From positions 18,467,166-18,531,165 of the forward strand of contig OX381717.1 in the NCBI GenBank assembly GCA_947462335.1: DNA of 64,000 nucleotides, read 5' to 3'. The translations under genes were made by a program, and so were the position numbers. Of this stretch, positions 48,488 to 59,778 are shown one piece after another. The stretch comes from Harmothoe impar. Its lineage: Eukaryota; Annelida; Polychaeta; Phyllodocida; Polynoidae. The notes under the pieces were generated by a model. That model saw nothing but the letters and a program-made list of their open reading frames with translations, did no database searches and was not told where the DNA came from. Every line of letters starts with the position of its first letter. The stretch's first letter is position 1.

Positions 48488-49420
48488 ACAGCATAGTCCC
48501 GGGGACTAGATTTATAGTCTTGGGGACTACACGTGTAGTCCTAGAGACTACATGTGCATTCCCCAGGACTATACATCTAGTCCTGGGGACGATATATCTA
48601 GTCCTAGGGACTATTAATATTATTTCTAGAACTGAGATCATATACCATTCTGCACAGCCCTTCCAAATATTTGAGTGTATTGCCTGCACAGTCTTGAGGA
48701 CTACAGGTGTAGTCTTCAGCACTATAGGTGTAGTCCTGGAGACTACAGGTGTAGTCCTGGAGACTACGTGTATAGTCCTAGGGACTACCCAAGACAGAAG
48801 ACTGCCTAGTGCTACTACCAAAAAGGTAGATAAGGTAGGCCTACATAGTGCTGCGGACTATATAGGCATAGTCCTCAGGACTACATATTGAAAGTCTTTA
48901 GTCCCCAGGACTGTATCTGTAGTCCCCAGGACTATGTAGGCCTGTCACTGTAGTCCTTAAGACTATGCGTATGGTCCCCAGGACTACCATTTTATTAGTC
49001 CCCAGGACTGCACATTAAATAATTGATGTCCTGAAGACTACAACCATAGTCCTGGGGACCACAATTGTAGTCCTAAGGACTACATGTTGGATGTCTTTAG
49101 TCCCCAGGACTATGTCTGTAGTCCCCAGGACTACGTAGCCCTGTAAGTGTAACTGTAGTCCTTAGGACTATACAGCTGGCCAAAGTAGTCCCCAGCACTA
49201 TGCCTGTAGTCCTCAGGACTATCATTTTATTAGTCCCCAGGACTACAAGTTTAAAACTTATAGTCCGAAGGACTTCCTCCGTAGTCCTGGGGACTACAAA
49301 TTTAGTCCCCAGGACTATTGTTCAGTACTTTTAGAATTCAGTCAAGCGCAGGCGCGAGGACGCCCGTGGGAGACGCGTAAATTACGCGCGCGCCGGCGCA
49401 TAGTCCCGGGGACTACAGTG
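48488..49420. repeat. Satellite of palindromic AGTCCnnnGGACTA words
   Basis: Dozens of TAGTCCTGGGGACTAC / AGTCCCCAGGACTA-type self-complementary words at irregular spacing of roughly 14-45 bp. Confidence 0.9.
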
Positions 49421-49677
49421 ACCGCAGCAATCGGTTAGCTGCGGTGGATGCTGCATACACATACTGACATAGGACGTTGTGGGACCAAGAGGGTCTGTAC
49501 TGTGTACTGTGGACATCGTCGATGGAGTGTGTTACAGTGGTTGGTGTTTACAGACTACAGAGGACGTTTGTAACATGCCAGGAAGGTCTGTGTGGTGTAG
49601 TGTAAGTCGACGTGGAGGGTGTGTGACAATGTAGGGCATTGAGGACTACATGTGGATTTGTACTGGAGACGTGTCAG

Positions 49678-49945
49678 AGGCACTGGTGATGTGTCAGAGA
49701 CACTGGAGACGTGTCAGAGGCACTGGTGATGTGTCTGAGACACTGGAGACGTGTCAGAGGCACTGGTGATGTGTCAGAGGCACTGGTGACTGTGTCAGAG
49801 GCACTGGTGACGTGTCAGAGGCACTGGAGACGTGTCAGAGGCACTGGTGACGTGTCAGAGGCACTGGAGACGTGTCAGAGGCACTGGTGACGTGTCAGAG
49901 GCACTGGAGACGCGTCAGAGGCACTGGAGACGTGTCAGAGGCACT
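49678..49945. repeat. 20-bp satellite (GTGTCAGAGGCACTGGTGAC), about 14 units
   Basis: Units alternate GGAGAC and GGTGAT/GAC forms with nearly exact 20-bp spacing. Confidence 0.92.
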
Positions 49946-49954
49946 GTGAACTGT

Positions 49955-50522
49955 AGCTGATCACAGTGAGCTTTAGCTGATCACCGTGAGCTTTAGCTGA
50001 TCACCGTGAGCTTCAGCTGATCACCGTGAGCTGTAGCTGATCACTTGTGAGCTGTAGCTGATCACCGTGAGCTTTAGCTGATCACCTGTGAGCTGTAGCT
50101 GATCACCTGTGAGCTGTAGCTGATCACCTGTGAGCTGTAGCTGATCACCTGTGAGCTTTAGCTGATCACCTGTGAGCTGTAGCTGATCACTTGTGAGCTA
50201 GAGCTGATCACATTTGTTTTGTGAGCTGTAGCTGATCACTTGTGAGCTAGAGCTGATCACTTGTGAGCTGGAGCTGATCACTTGTGAGCTGGAGCTGGAG
50301 CTGATCACTTGTGAGCTGGAGCTGATCACTTGTGAGCTGGAGCTGATCACTTGTGAGCTGGAGCTGATCACTTGTGAGCTGGAGCTGATCACCTTGAGCT
50401 GTAGCTGATCACTTGTGAGCTGGAGCTGATCACCGTGAGCTGGAGCTGATCACCGTGAGCTGGAGCTGATCACCGTGAGCTGGAGCTGATCACCGTGAGC
50501 TGGAGCTGATCACTGTGAGCTA
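49955..50522. repeat. 20-22-bp satellite (GAGCTGTAGCTGATCACTTGT), about 27 units
   Basis: Each unit has the palindrome TGATCA and an AGCT. Left units carry CTGTAGC or CTTTAGC, right units CTGGAGC, so the array changed type along its length. Confidence 0.92.
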
Positions 50523-51227
50523 CAAAGACTGAGGGCAATGTGTCATTTTGCCAGTGTTAGGGAGGTGAGGGCTGAAGCCTCACATGGAAATGAAGTACTG
50601 GTGACCTCTCTTTCCAAGTTTAGGTATTATGTTTTAATTAAATAGTTATAGCCGGTGATGGCTATTTGGTATGGTTTAATGTAAAACATATAAAAGACCT
50701 ATTGTATATGATCACCTTTTAATAGCTAAGGTATATATGCTATTTAGTGTATTATGTAACAACATTAGAAAGTATTTTTGTTTAACTTCTAAAACTAAAA
50801 AGATCTAGTTTGTGTAAAAGAAATAAGTTAAAGTAACTAGTTTATTTTAGTATGTAACAGAAGGAATACTGTTTATTCATTTGTGTGTTTAATGGAAAAA
50901 CAACATATTTGACTACTGAGTCAAACAAAGGACTTACCAGTTTACTGGAAGAAACTAAGAACTGACATTTAACACCAGTTTACTGGACAACATTTATAAG
51001 TCAAGATAAGGACTTCAAAAATCTGAAGAGACACTGAACATTATTTCTCAAAAAGTGAACATTCAATATTCACGAGGAGTGTTCAATAACAAACACTGAA
51101 ACTTAGTTTGAGGAGGAGTGTTTATTTACAGTGACATTCATATTCATAAGTTCTAATTCATTGTGTATTCTAAAGGTTTTACTGTATGTTCTAAACAGTA
51201 AATATATTTTCACTTGTCGAGGAGGAG
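50523..51227. other. AT-rich 3' interior of the LTR element
   Basis: No coding. GAGGAGTGTT recurs at 51076, 51114 and at the LTR boundary, suggesting spare purine tracts. Confidence 0.6.
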
Positions 51228-51388
51228 TGTTGAAAATTGTACGACGCGGGAAAATATGTTACCCGGTGACCAGCGTTCATGTCACTTCCGGTTAATAAAG
51301 TGACGTCACAAGTTGGCGTGTTCCTTGTCACGATGGAAGCAGGAGTCAGTCCTTTGTCTAATTTCTGCATGAAATCTAGATAAAACCA
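51228..51388 (+). repeat. 3' LTR
   Basis: TGTTGAAAATTGTACGACGC to GATAAAACCA, 161 bp as in the 5' LTR. Confidence 0.8.
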
Positions 51389-51635
51389 AAACTTTTAAGC
51401 TTTCAAAGTGCACATGAAACACCACTTGACTTCTAGATTCGCAAATGTTCCAGTTAGGAGACGGATATGCCGCTCTGACCCCCTTATAAAGCACTGCACT
51501 TTGAGTATGGTTGTGATTTCCTGGGAGCTGGGTAGATATTGTGTCCCTAATATTCACGCTTAAATTTAATGAACCCATAGATCAAAATCAAAACTTACAA
51601 TTTGAATATTTAATGGCCATTTCTAGGAGTACATT

Positions 51636-51811
51636 TACCATAAAACCCCTTCCTTAAGACTAGCCCACCTTTAAGACGACCCCCTTATATGAGAAGAAAC
51701 TGTAAAAGTGTTTTCTCTTTAAACCTATATAAGAAAACCCCACCTTTAAGACGACCTCCTAGAAAAATATACCCTAAAATAAGTCTGTCTTAAAGGAGAG
51801 GTTTTATGGTA
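51636..51811. repeat. MITE with TACCATAAAACCCC ends
   Basis: Left TACCATAAAACCCCTTCCTT and right AAGGAGAGGTTTTATGGTA; the body has TTTAAGACGACCCCC. A distant relative of family 1. Confidence 0.75.
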
Positions 51812-51939
51812 CATTCCATGAAGCAATATAAGGATAGGCATTGTAAATAAGGCATATAGCCTATATATCAAGTATAGACTCATTTCTAGGTAGCACTGAT
51901 GCGACACAGCAATGCAACGCAAATTGATGCAGAAAAATT

Positions 51940-52320
51940 GAAAGGGGGGGCGCAAAATAACTCAGCTCCTTCCAAGGGGGGGGCGGATTTTAACTTGGCC
52001 CTTCCCGAGGGGGGGGCGCAAAAGAACTTCCGTGTCAAAACGAAAACTCACCACCCCCCCCTGGATGCTGTTTCTCCACAAATTTGCGGAGCCCCGTATA
52101 TCTATCGAGTGTCTATTCCGCAAATTTGTGGATGTCCGCAAATTTCGTTTTCTATACTTAAGCATACACATACGGACCTCCATATACATTTGCGGACATC
52201 CGTATGTATTTGCGGAGCTCCATACATAGGCCCTATATTTGCAGACGTCCGCAAATTTGTGGACGTCCGCAAATTTGTGGAGAAACAGCACCCTGTTGTT
52301 AAAAAATGAACACTCCCTTA
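51940..52320. repeat. Family 3 MITE hosting a nested palindromic MITE
   Basis: GGGGGGGCGCAAAATAACTC units on the left and GTTGTTAAAAAATGAACACT at the right end; interrupted by 52063-52292. Confidence 0.6.
52063..52292. repeat. Palindromic MITE (TGTTTCTCCACAAATTTGC), copy B
   Basis: Same ends as 34606-34839 (GGATGCTGTTTCTCC and inverse), with a body of CGGACGTCCG / CGGAGCTCC words. Confidence 0.8.
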
Positions 52321-52348
52321 GTTTGGCCTCATTCATTGACCACTAATG

Positions 52349-52517
52349 CAGTGGCGGATCCAGGAATTATGGAAAGGGGGGGGGTGCTGCAATAGGCCTA
52401 CCTACAGCATTGGGGGTGTTGAACCATCTATTAAAATGTACTGAAAAATAGGTGGGGGGGGGGGGGGGGGGTGTGTGCGCCGCCTGCGCCCTCCCCCCAC
52501 CCCCTGGTCCGCCCCTG
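52349..52517. repeat. hAT-like MITE with CAGTGGCGGATCCAGG ends
   Basis: Left CAGTGGCGGATCCAGG, right CCTGGTCCGCCCCTG. No matching target duplication found. Confidence 0.65.
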
Positions 52518-52530
52518 CTAGTAGCCTAAT

Positions 52531-52640
52531 GGACCATTCCTTCCCCTCCTTCTGGGCTTCCTTCATGCTCGCTCCCAAGCTTTTTCGCCTGGCCACAGCC
52601 CCCGCCGTAGCCCTTGCATGTTGCGTGGGCCGATTGCCCT
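52531..52640 (-). pseudogene. Fragment of a Gypsy gag gene, antisense
   Basis: The minus strand matches 55085-55180 (GGGCTACGGCGGGGGCTGTG and AGCCCAGAAGGAGGGGAAG), so another copy of the same element was here. Confidence 0.75.
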
Positions 52641-53325
52641 CCTAGCATGCAGGCTTTTCCAGTTTTGCCCCCGAGGGACTGTTTTTCATTATGACCCCCC
52701 CCCCCCCAGATCGTATACCCATCCCACCCCCCTGGCGACAGAGCTGTTTTGGCCACCTTTTGCGCGCGGGAAAATGCTGCCCCCCAGCGTCTGGCCACGC
52801 GTTGCGCTACGTCGTGACGTCACATAATCACGTCAAAGAAGCACAGTGACAGTGCAACGTCAGAACGTCTGCCGTCTCGTGGTGAGTTTCTACCTTTATC
52901 TTTCTATTTCGGACCATTTGGGAAGAGCCTCAAGAGGTGGGGATTCTCGACCTAGCCTAAAACCTATTAGCCACTCTCGTACCCCTACTAAGCCTCCCGA
53001 TCCTCTCATATTTTACAGGTATTTGGCCAAATTTAGGCCCCAAAAACACATTTTCCCCCCAAAAATCCCCAGAAAAATAGGATAGGTCGGGATACCGGGA
53101 CACAACAATTTTTTTAGGCCTAGCTAATGCAAGTTAATTACAGTCTAAGCTTTACCAAATATGCCAATATTTATCAATTTTTGACAGATAAAGGCCCACA
53201 AGTAGAGATACAGCTGGTATTTGCTCACGAGTTGTGTGTTTGATTTATTATACCTAGCATATGATAGTCATGCCGATCATAACTTGTAAATCATCCAAAG
53301 CATCATACATGGCATATTGTAGCGG
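52641..53325. other. Intergenic segment
   Basis: No gene. 53240-53310 resembles 54010-54085 (TTTATTATACCTAGCATATG shared), perhaps ends of one larger element. Confidence 0.5.
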
Positions 53326-53334
53326 CGACGAACG

Positions 53335-53775
53335 TAGCTCAGGGAACCTGAACTCTATATCTCCGTTTCCCTCCGCAATAGAGTTCAGGAAACCGGCCTA
53401 ACACCATTTCAGGGCCCCTAATAGGGGCCATTCCCTAATCTGGTGTTAGGCCAGGAAACCAGCGCTTTGAGAGTGGAGGAATGGGGGCGCGCAGGTGGCC
53501 ATCACTCTCGTGTCTGGTGGGGAAGGGGGGTGGCCTTTTAAATTTAGTTTTTGATACACTTTTAGGGCTTAGAAAAATCTGAAACTTTTCGAGGTTAAAG
53601 AGAAAATGTCAGGCTATCCAACGCAGTTAAAAAAATAAAGAAATTCCAAATATTTATGGCCGAAAATGTGCGGGCAAGCACGTGCGCGCACCCATTCCTC
53701 CATCCTCAAAGTGCTGGTTTCCTGAACTCTATTGCGGAGGGAAACGGAGATATAGAGTTCAGGTTCCCTGAGCTA
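53335..53775. mobile_element. Mutator-like MITE with 9-bp target duplication
   Basis: 441 bp; ends TAGCTCAGGGAACCTGAACT and inverse, terminal repeats about 60 bp. CGACGAACG is duplicated exactly at 53326-53334 and 53776-53784; long TIRs plus a 9-bp duplication are the Mutator-superfamily signature. Confidence 0.85.
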
Positions 53776-53880
53776 CGACGAACGGGGACCCCGACGGGGA
53801 CCCCCTCCGCCGCCCCGGCGTAACGAATGTATAAAGTTAAGGTTTAGACGCTGGGCGGGAGGAAGGAGACTAAGCAAAAA

Positions 53881-54018
53881 CATAACGAATGGGCATATAG
53901 GAGCCATATGCTCATGAGTGGAAATTCGCTGATGCCCACCGGATGCCGCAGGCATCTGGTGGGCATCAGCGAATTTCCACGAATGGGCATAAGGCTCCTG
54001 TTATGCCCATGAGTTATG
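53881..54018. repeat. Hairpin element with 30-bp arms
   Basis: 53918-53947 pairs with 53951-53980 with one mismatch (loop GCA). Outer CATAACGAATGGGCAT pairs with ATGCCCATGAGTTATG. Confidence 0.8.
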
Positions 54019-54782
54019 TTTTTGATTTATTATACCTAGCATATGATAGTCATACCGATTTAGGTTGTAAATCACTAAAAACATGGCAAAATCGGGCCGA
54101 TCGCCGATGTTTTGGTCTGTAGTTCAGCTCTCGGCCATGCCTCCCTCCTTTTGCAGATGATTTTTCTCTCAAATCCTTATTTCTGGTCCAATTTACTGGC
54201 TGTAAAATGTTATGGCTATGGTGGCATATCCTCTCTACCATTTTCAATTCTTAAACCACTCAAAATATGCTGCATAATGTATAGAAATCGGGAATAAAAT
54301 CGGGAATCGGCAAGCATTTAGACTTTTTGAGCTGCACTCTCATTGGTCAATAGCTGGTCACGTGACCTTTCCCTATACGCCCACCGGGTGGGCGTATTGG
54401 TGCAATACGCCACTGGAGTGGGCGTATTGGTTTCAGTGGTTAAGAGATAGGACTATCATATGCTAGGTATAATAAGGCTGGTTCCGCCACTTATTAGCGG
54501 TGGCGCCTGCGGAATCTCACCGACGCGGAGACGTTCGAAAGGGAGGCGTTGGCGAAGCTTCGCCGGCGCTCCTGACAGAACGTTCCCGGCGTCGGCGAAG
54601 CGTATCTTATCTAGATATAAGGGGTTGGAACGGAGGGTTTCGACAGTCTGATTTAACGATTGAAACATAGAGGATCTCCGACGATACTTAGCTGGTGTGA
54701 CTAGAGAGAGCCAGGGCAATAAACGAGCCCACGAGGAAGGAAGATGGCGGAAGCACAAGTATAAGACAAACTAGAAAGGGGA
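54019..54782. other. Presumed 5' region of the Gypsy element
   Basis: No gene supported. CTTCGCCGGCGCTCC and GGTGGCGCCTGCGG lie here; I could not delimit an LTR. Confidence 0.4.
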
Positions 54783-55652
54783 GTGAAGGGATCCAGTGTA
54801 CAGATGGTGCACGAAGAGGTATCGTTCCGAACGGCGGGAACGGTCCCGGGCGCTATAAACAATGGGGACCGTATGGCCGAGCCGAGGGACAGGCAGGAGA
54901 TACTGGAAAAAGAGGCAGGCGGATGGGACTGGGATAGTCAGGCGGCAAGAACGGATGGCAGAGACAAGGCGGAGGACAGACCGGAGAGCGGGGTGATGAG
55001 GAGAGTGGGGAAACCAGTAGATGGGACGCCGCGGGTACCCCTACCACTGGGATTCGGCTTGTGGGACACAGTGGAAGGGCACGGAGACAATCGACCCAAG
55101 CAACAAGGGCTACGGCGGGGGCTGTGGCCAGACGAAAAAGCTTGGGAGCATGAAGGGAGCCCAGAAGGAGGGGAAGCAGGGACCGGCGCCCAGAACGGGG
55201 ACGGCAGAGACAGCCTGTGGGACCGGGAAGTGGGAGGACGGAGGAAGGAGGGAGTGCAGCGGGGGCACGAAGGAGACCGACGGTTGGCCAGGGATAGGGG
55301 CGACATGTCGAGCGGCGGAGATCGGTCAGCGGAGGAACGGAGTGGGGACGACCGCGCATCAGGGTGCGGGGGGCCCAAACCGGGCGCTGAAGGTGCCAGA
55401 GGATGGCAGGGCTCCAGGGCGAAACCGGTGAGCAAGCCGACTAGGTTCGATGGGAAGGGGACTACTTGGCTACTTGGCAATCATTTCGACCTATGTGTGA
55501 AGGTGAACGGGTGGTCGGAGAAGGAGGCGTGTATGTTCTTGGGATTGAGCCTGGACAGTCAAGCCCAGCGACAGTCAAGCCCAGCATCCACGGCTATGGC
55601 GGAGGGGTATCACAGGCTCAGGGAGGCTCTGTTGCTGCGTTATGAAACCTGA
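54783..55652 (+). pseudogene. Gypsy gag, N-terminal part
   Basis: Long charged Gly/Asp/Arg-rich leader, then the gag motif KPTRFDGKG, LGNHFDLCVKVNGWSEKEA and LGLSLDSQAQ; ends in REALLLRYET and a stop where capsid-like gag should continue. Confidence 0.75.
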
Positions 55653-56960
55653 ATAAAACAAGAAAAATGTGGCTTTGACCACGGTCAGGGTTGCCACCAA
55701 AGCCCCACTTTTCTTGCATCCGCCATGTGGCAACATAGGATAACATAGGCCTACAATCCTGACGTAATTTATTTTTTATGTGAATAGAATAGGCCTATGC
55801 CATTATAATTACAGGGGGGGTGGTGAGATTTCCCGCGGAGGGGCGAAATTTTTTTACGCCCCCCCCCCCTTTTGAGAGCGCGTGGAATGTTTCGTGACCC
55901 CCTCGCCGAAGGCGCCAACAATTTTTCGCTTCCCCCCTTTGAACTATAGTAACGCGCAGGCTTTTTTGCTAAAAAGGGGCTTAAATTGTTACGACCCCCC
56001 AAGAGGGGTCAGAATTTTTTACGACCCCCTCTCAGGAGGGGTCGGAAATTTTTACGCCCTCCCCCAAACCGCCCACCCCCCCTGTAACTAATGAATGAAT
56101 ACTCCCTTAATATCATGTGCATAGGCATAACATAGGCTACAATATTTTAAATCCTAGGCCTATTGGCCTACATATATGGTAGGCCTATTAAAATGTATCG
56201 GCCTATTTATTCCAGGTATCAGGAACAGAAGTATAGAATTGGTGGGAGGGGGTAGAGCACTCGTATTGTGGTTAGGCCTACTACATATTAAAGGGCCCCA
56301 GTCAATCTCGTCTCAAGTCACTGCGCGGCAAACCGAAGATGCTGCGTTCATGGTGTTGTTGACGTAATCAGTCCCGAACATCAGCCTCGGACTTGACAGT
56401 CCCGGTGCCCCACAGACTAACGGCACCATCTCAGTCTCACGGTCTGCATAGGCCTATTGTTCTAGAATCGATCTTCTCTTTTCAATGTTTTACCAAAGTG
56501 TAGTGCAGACAGAACGTGGATGTAGCCGACGGACCGTCGTAGGGTTTTGTCATGGCGCCAACTGCAGTGTGGCACGTCGCCTGGTAATCTGAGATACCTA
56601 GTTACCTGTTGAATGTGTGACGTCATAGTCCTTATCACGTCACAAGGCCGCTTGTGGAAATGAAAATAAAACCAGTGCGGCCATGATGCTGAAGGTGTCG
56701 AGATAGTAATGATTATTGTATACCGGTACGTTGATTAAATGATTTAATTGTTAATGCCTTAATAGCTTTTGATTTTGAAAACAAATGCGATGCTCACGGA
56801 GATGACAGCACCAAAAGTATTATTATCATTTCCACAATCGGCCCTGTGACGTCACAGGTGCCCCATGAGCTGGCCAAGCAAACCGAAAACATTAATAGGC
56901 TTGCCATGACGTTGCTGCGCAACGTCAGGTCGCTACGCTCCTGGGCAACCCCAAAAAAAA
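55653..56960. repeat. Interruption of the gag gene, composite repeats
   Basis: Includes an inverted pair AAAATGTGGCTTTG / CAAAGCCCCACTTTT (55664-55716), a family-3-like G/C element (55812-56106), AGGCCTAT-rich sequence and about 850 bp with nothing identifiable. Confidence 0.5.
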
Positions 56961-57366
56961 TCCCAAAAGGACGGCTGAAAACAAGAGTGAGGAAGCCGGG
57001 GGAAAGTATGCAGGCGCTACAGCAGGAACTAATGAAGTATGTGCGGTTGGTGTACCCGGAGGCAGAAGGTGGAAAACGGTGGAGGCTCTGGTACTGGATA
57101 GGTTCCTCACGGCATTGGGGGATGGGCGACTGCAGCAGTGGGTGTACCAATATCAGCCAGCGGACTTGCAAGCGGTGGTGATGACAGCCATCGGGGCTGA
57201 GGCTTGCCTGCAGAGCGATACGGAGAAGCAGAAGGTGCGGTCAGTGGCAATGGAGGGACTCGAAAAAGGCGGAGGCACCGGCTGTACAATGGAAAAGACA
57301 GACGGGCAGCTTCCACTGCCAGCAGGAAGGTCACTCCAAAAGAGAGTGCCCGCTGCTAATGAATAA
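56961..57366 (+). pseudogene. Gypsy gag, C-terminal part with damaged zinc knuckle
   Basis: RVRKPGESMQALQQELMKYV, then VEALVLDRFLTALGDGRLQQ in another frame, then FHCQQEGHSKREC, a CCHC knuckle whose first Cys codon reads Ser (AGC). Confidence 0.75.
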
Positions 57367-57408
57367 GGCGACGCAGGGGGTGTAGAACCGACCTACACGG
57401 GTAGCCCA

Positions 57409-57828
57409 GTGCAGGTCGGGAGTAGAGGGCTGAAGGACATGGCTAGAGGAAGGAAAGAGAAAGGCGGAGGAGGACTCTTGGTCACAGGCTATCTGGAGGG
57501 GGAGGAGGTGCAGTTGTTGATTGACACAGGGGCGTCGTCTAACTTGTTATCCCTAAGGTGGTGGCAGGAGAAGAGAGTCAGGAGGCCTTTAGAGCAGGAC
57601 ATATTCGCCGCCAATGGACAACCCATGGACCTTCGGGGGAGGGCGACACTGTCGCTCCAGTTGCAGAACAGGACGGAGGAAGCACATTTCATCATGGCGG
57701 AGATGGGTACCCAGGCGATAGTGGGGGCGGTGTTCCTCAGGGAGCAGGGCCTGGTAGTGGACGTCATGGGGGAAAGGCTGTGGTGGTCGGAGGAACGGGA
57801 GGATTGCTGTAGGGTGATTTTCACCTGA
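57409..57828 (+). pseudogene. Gypsy aspartic protease
   Basis: YLEGEEVQLLIDTGASSNLL with active-site DTGAS, followed by TQAIVGAVFLREQGLVVD, the flap and C-terminal motif. 140 codons open. Confidence 0.85.
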
Positions 57829-57858
57829 CCGGCGGATATTGGCGGCGGCCAGGAGGCA

Positions 57859-59202
57859 ATGATGGAAGGAACAGTCACGGAGCGATGGCGGGCGGGCCAG
57901 ACAGGTCTAGTGGAGGAATGGCGGGGGGATAACCGGTGGAATGACTTCCTGGTGGGGCGGGGGGTAGTCTGCCCGGAAGACATCAAGATGTTCATGCGGG
58001 TACTGAACCCTTGGTGATATACCAGCACACCACGCTGGCGTCACTGGACAAGGTATCAGGATGCTGGGATGGAGGGGGAGGCCCTGGAGAATGGTGCAGA
58101 GTGCTAGGGCCCCAAGAAGACGAGAGCGGAAAACCAGCGGAGGGAACGGCACAGGCCCAGGTTGTACTCGTAACTCATTGAGGGAACGGAGAGTCATAGG
58201 AGGGCGCCCTTAGTGGATCTGCTAAGGACGAAGGTGGCGGCGTTCCAGGACAAGGCGGACAAAGGCCATACACAAGTTGCCCAACACAAAATAAACATGG
58301 GGACACCCGGCCAATTAAGCAACCTCTGAGTTGGCTGGTGCCCCACCGGCAGGAGACGATAGAGGAGGAGGTGGGAAAGATGCTGGAAGCAGGGGTGATT
58401 GAACCCTTGCAGAGCCCTTGGGCGTCTCTGGTGGTGCTGGTGAGCAAGAAGGACGGGACGAACAGGTTCTGCGTGGATTACCAGAGACTGAATGCCGTTA
58501 TGGTAAAGGATGCCTACCCCCTGCCCCGAGTGGAGGATTGCCTGGACACGACGGCGGGAGCGGCATGGTTCTCCTCCATGGATCTAGCCAATGGCTACTG
58601 GCAGCTGGATATTAAGGAGGGTGATAAGGAAAAGATGGCGTTCACCACTCATAAAGGATTGTACCAGTTTATGCAGATGCCTTTTGGGCTGTGCAACGCG
58701 CCAGGGACATTCAAAAGGGTCATGGAGGTGATAGTGAGGGGGCTACAGTGGTGCACCTGCCTCGTGTACTTGGACGATATAGTGGTGGTCTCCCGGACAT
58801 TCAAAGAGCATATGGAGAGACTGGGAGAGGTGCTGGATTGGCTGATAGATGCGGGTTCGAAAGTGAAAGCCAGTAAGTGCCAGCTGGCGCGCCGGTGGGT
58901 GCTGTTCCTGGGGCAGGCGGTAAACGAGGAAGGAATCGGCACCAGCCCGGCTAAGATAGAGGCGGTGCAGGGGAGTAACGGAGGTATGCAGCTTCCTAGG
59001 GCTGGCGGGGTACTACAGGTTGTTCGTAAAGGACTTCTCCACAATAGCGAAGCCACTCTCTGCGCTGGCGGCGAAGGGCCGGTCCTTCTCCTGGACACTG
59101 GAGGAACGTATGACCGGGGAAGAGCCACGGGAACGCTGGCAGGCTGTCTCGGAGACCCTGTTGCCAGTGCGGGATGCAGGAGGAGGAGCCCCAGTATTGT
59201 AG
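57859..59202 (+). pseudogene. Gypsy reverse transcriptase and start of RNase H
   Basis: Contains GVIEPLQSPWASLVVLVSKK, DLANGYWQLDI, MPFGLCNAPGTFKRVME and the catalytic LVYLDDIVVVS. A frameshift near 58970 splits off SFLGLAGYYRLFVKDFS; most of RNase H after FSWTLEE is missing. Confidence 0.88.
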
Positions 59203-59324
59203 GGTGGTGACCCGGGGGCAAGCACAGCGGACGGCGGAGGAAGAGGGACGGGAGGACCCCAAGCAAGGAGAGGGGCGGGAGGCCCCCTGAGCCAGGAGGG
59301 GAGGAAGAGGAGGATGACTCGCCG

Positions 59325-59778
59325 GTGAAGTGGGGGGAGGAGCAGGATCGTGACTCGGTGCTAAAAAGGGTGAGGGAATGGTACACGGGGGGAGAGCCCC
59401 TGCCAGCGCGGGAATTGGACGGAGAGGGGTACGAGGTCAGAGCGGCACATATGGACAGGCTGACAATGAGTGCTGGGATGGTGGTGGACGGGACCAGGGG
59501 GAAGGAACTACTTTCAGCTGGCCGCACCGGCGGACTGCAGGCAACAGACACACGGGGCGGCGCTGGCGGGACACCTGGGACAGAACAAGACGATTAGGCG
59601 GCTGCAGGAGGCGTACTACTGGCCCTCCTTCCACCGGGATGTGACGGCGTGTTGCTCTAGATGCAAACCGTGCATACGGCGGAAGTCTGCGAAACCCCAT
59701 CCTTAGAGGGGAGATGGGGCACATACCCACTGGATTGCCAATGCAGAGGGTGGCGATGGACATTATGGGGCCGCTGCC
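59325..59778 (+). pseudogene. Gypsy integrase, N-terminal zinc domain
   Basis: HGAALAGHLGQNKTIRRLQE, YYWPSFHRDV and CCSRCKPCIRRK form the H2C2 finger; RVAMDIMGPLP begins the catalytic core and is cut by the nested MITE. Confidence 0.85.

Larger units (their letters stand above)
47669..51388 (+). mobile_element. Non-coding LTR element with satellite body (Copia-like signals)
   Basis: LTRs 47669-47829 and 51228-51388, both 161 bp and differing at only a few positions, TG...CA ends. Directly after the 5' LTR, GGCTATGGGGTCAGACATG resembles the half-tRNA(iMet) primer site of Copia elements; directly before the 3' LTR is the purine tract GAGGAGGAG. The 3.4-kb interior has no gag or pol, only three satellites and AT-rich sequence. 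No target duplication is clear. It must be mobilised in trans, if at all. Confidence 0.75.

Noticed and set aside
50198..50392. Ser-Gln-Val repeat protein
   Set aside because: Translation of the TGATCAC satellite.
49678..50522. CRISPR-like array
   Set aside because: Contiguous 20-22-bp tandem units without unique spacers, in an animal genome: satellites.
54853..55480. Pro/Ser-rich antisense frames
   Set aside because: Shadows of the GC-rich Gypsy gag leader on the other strand.
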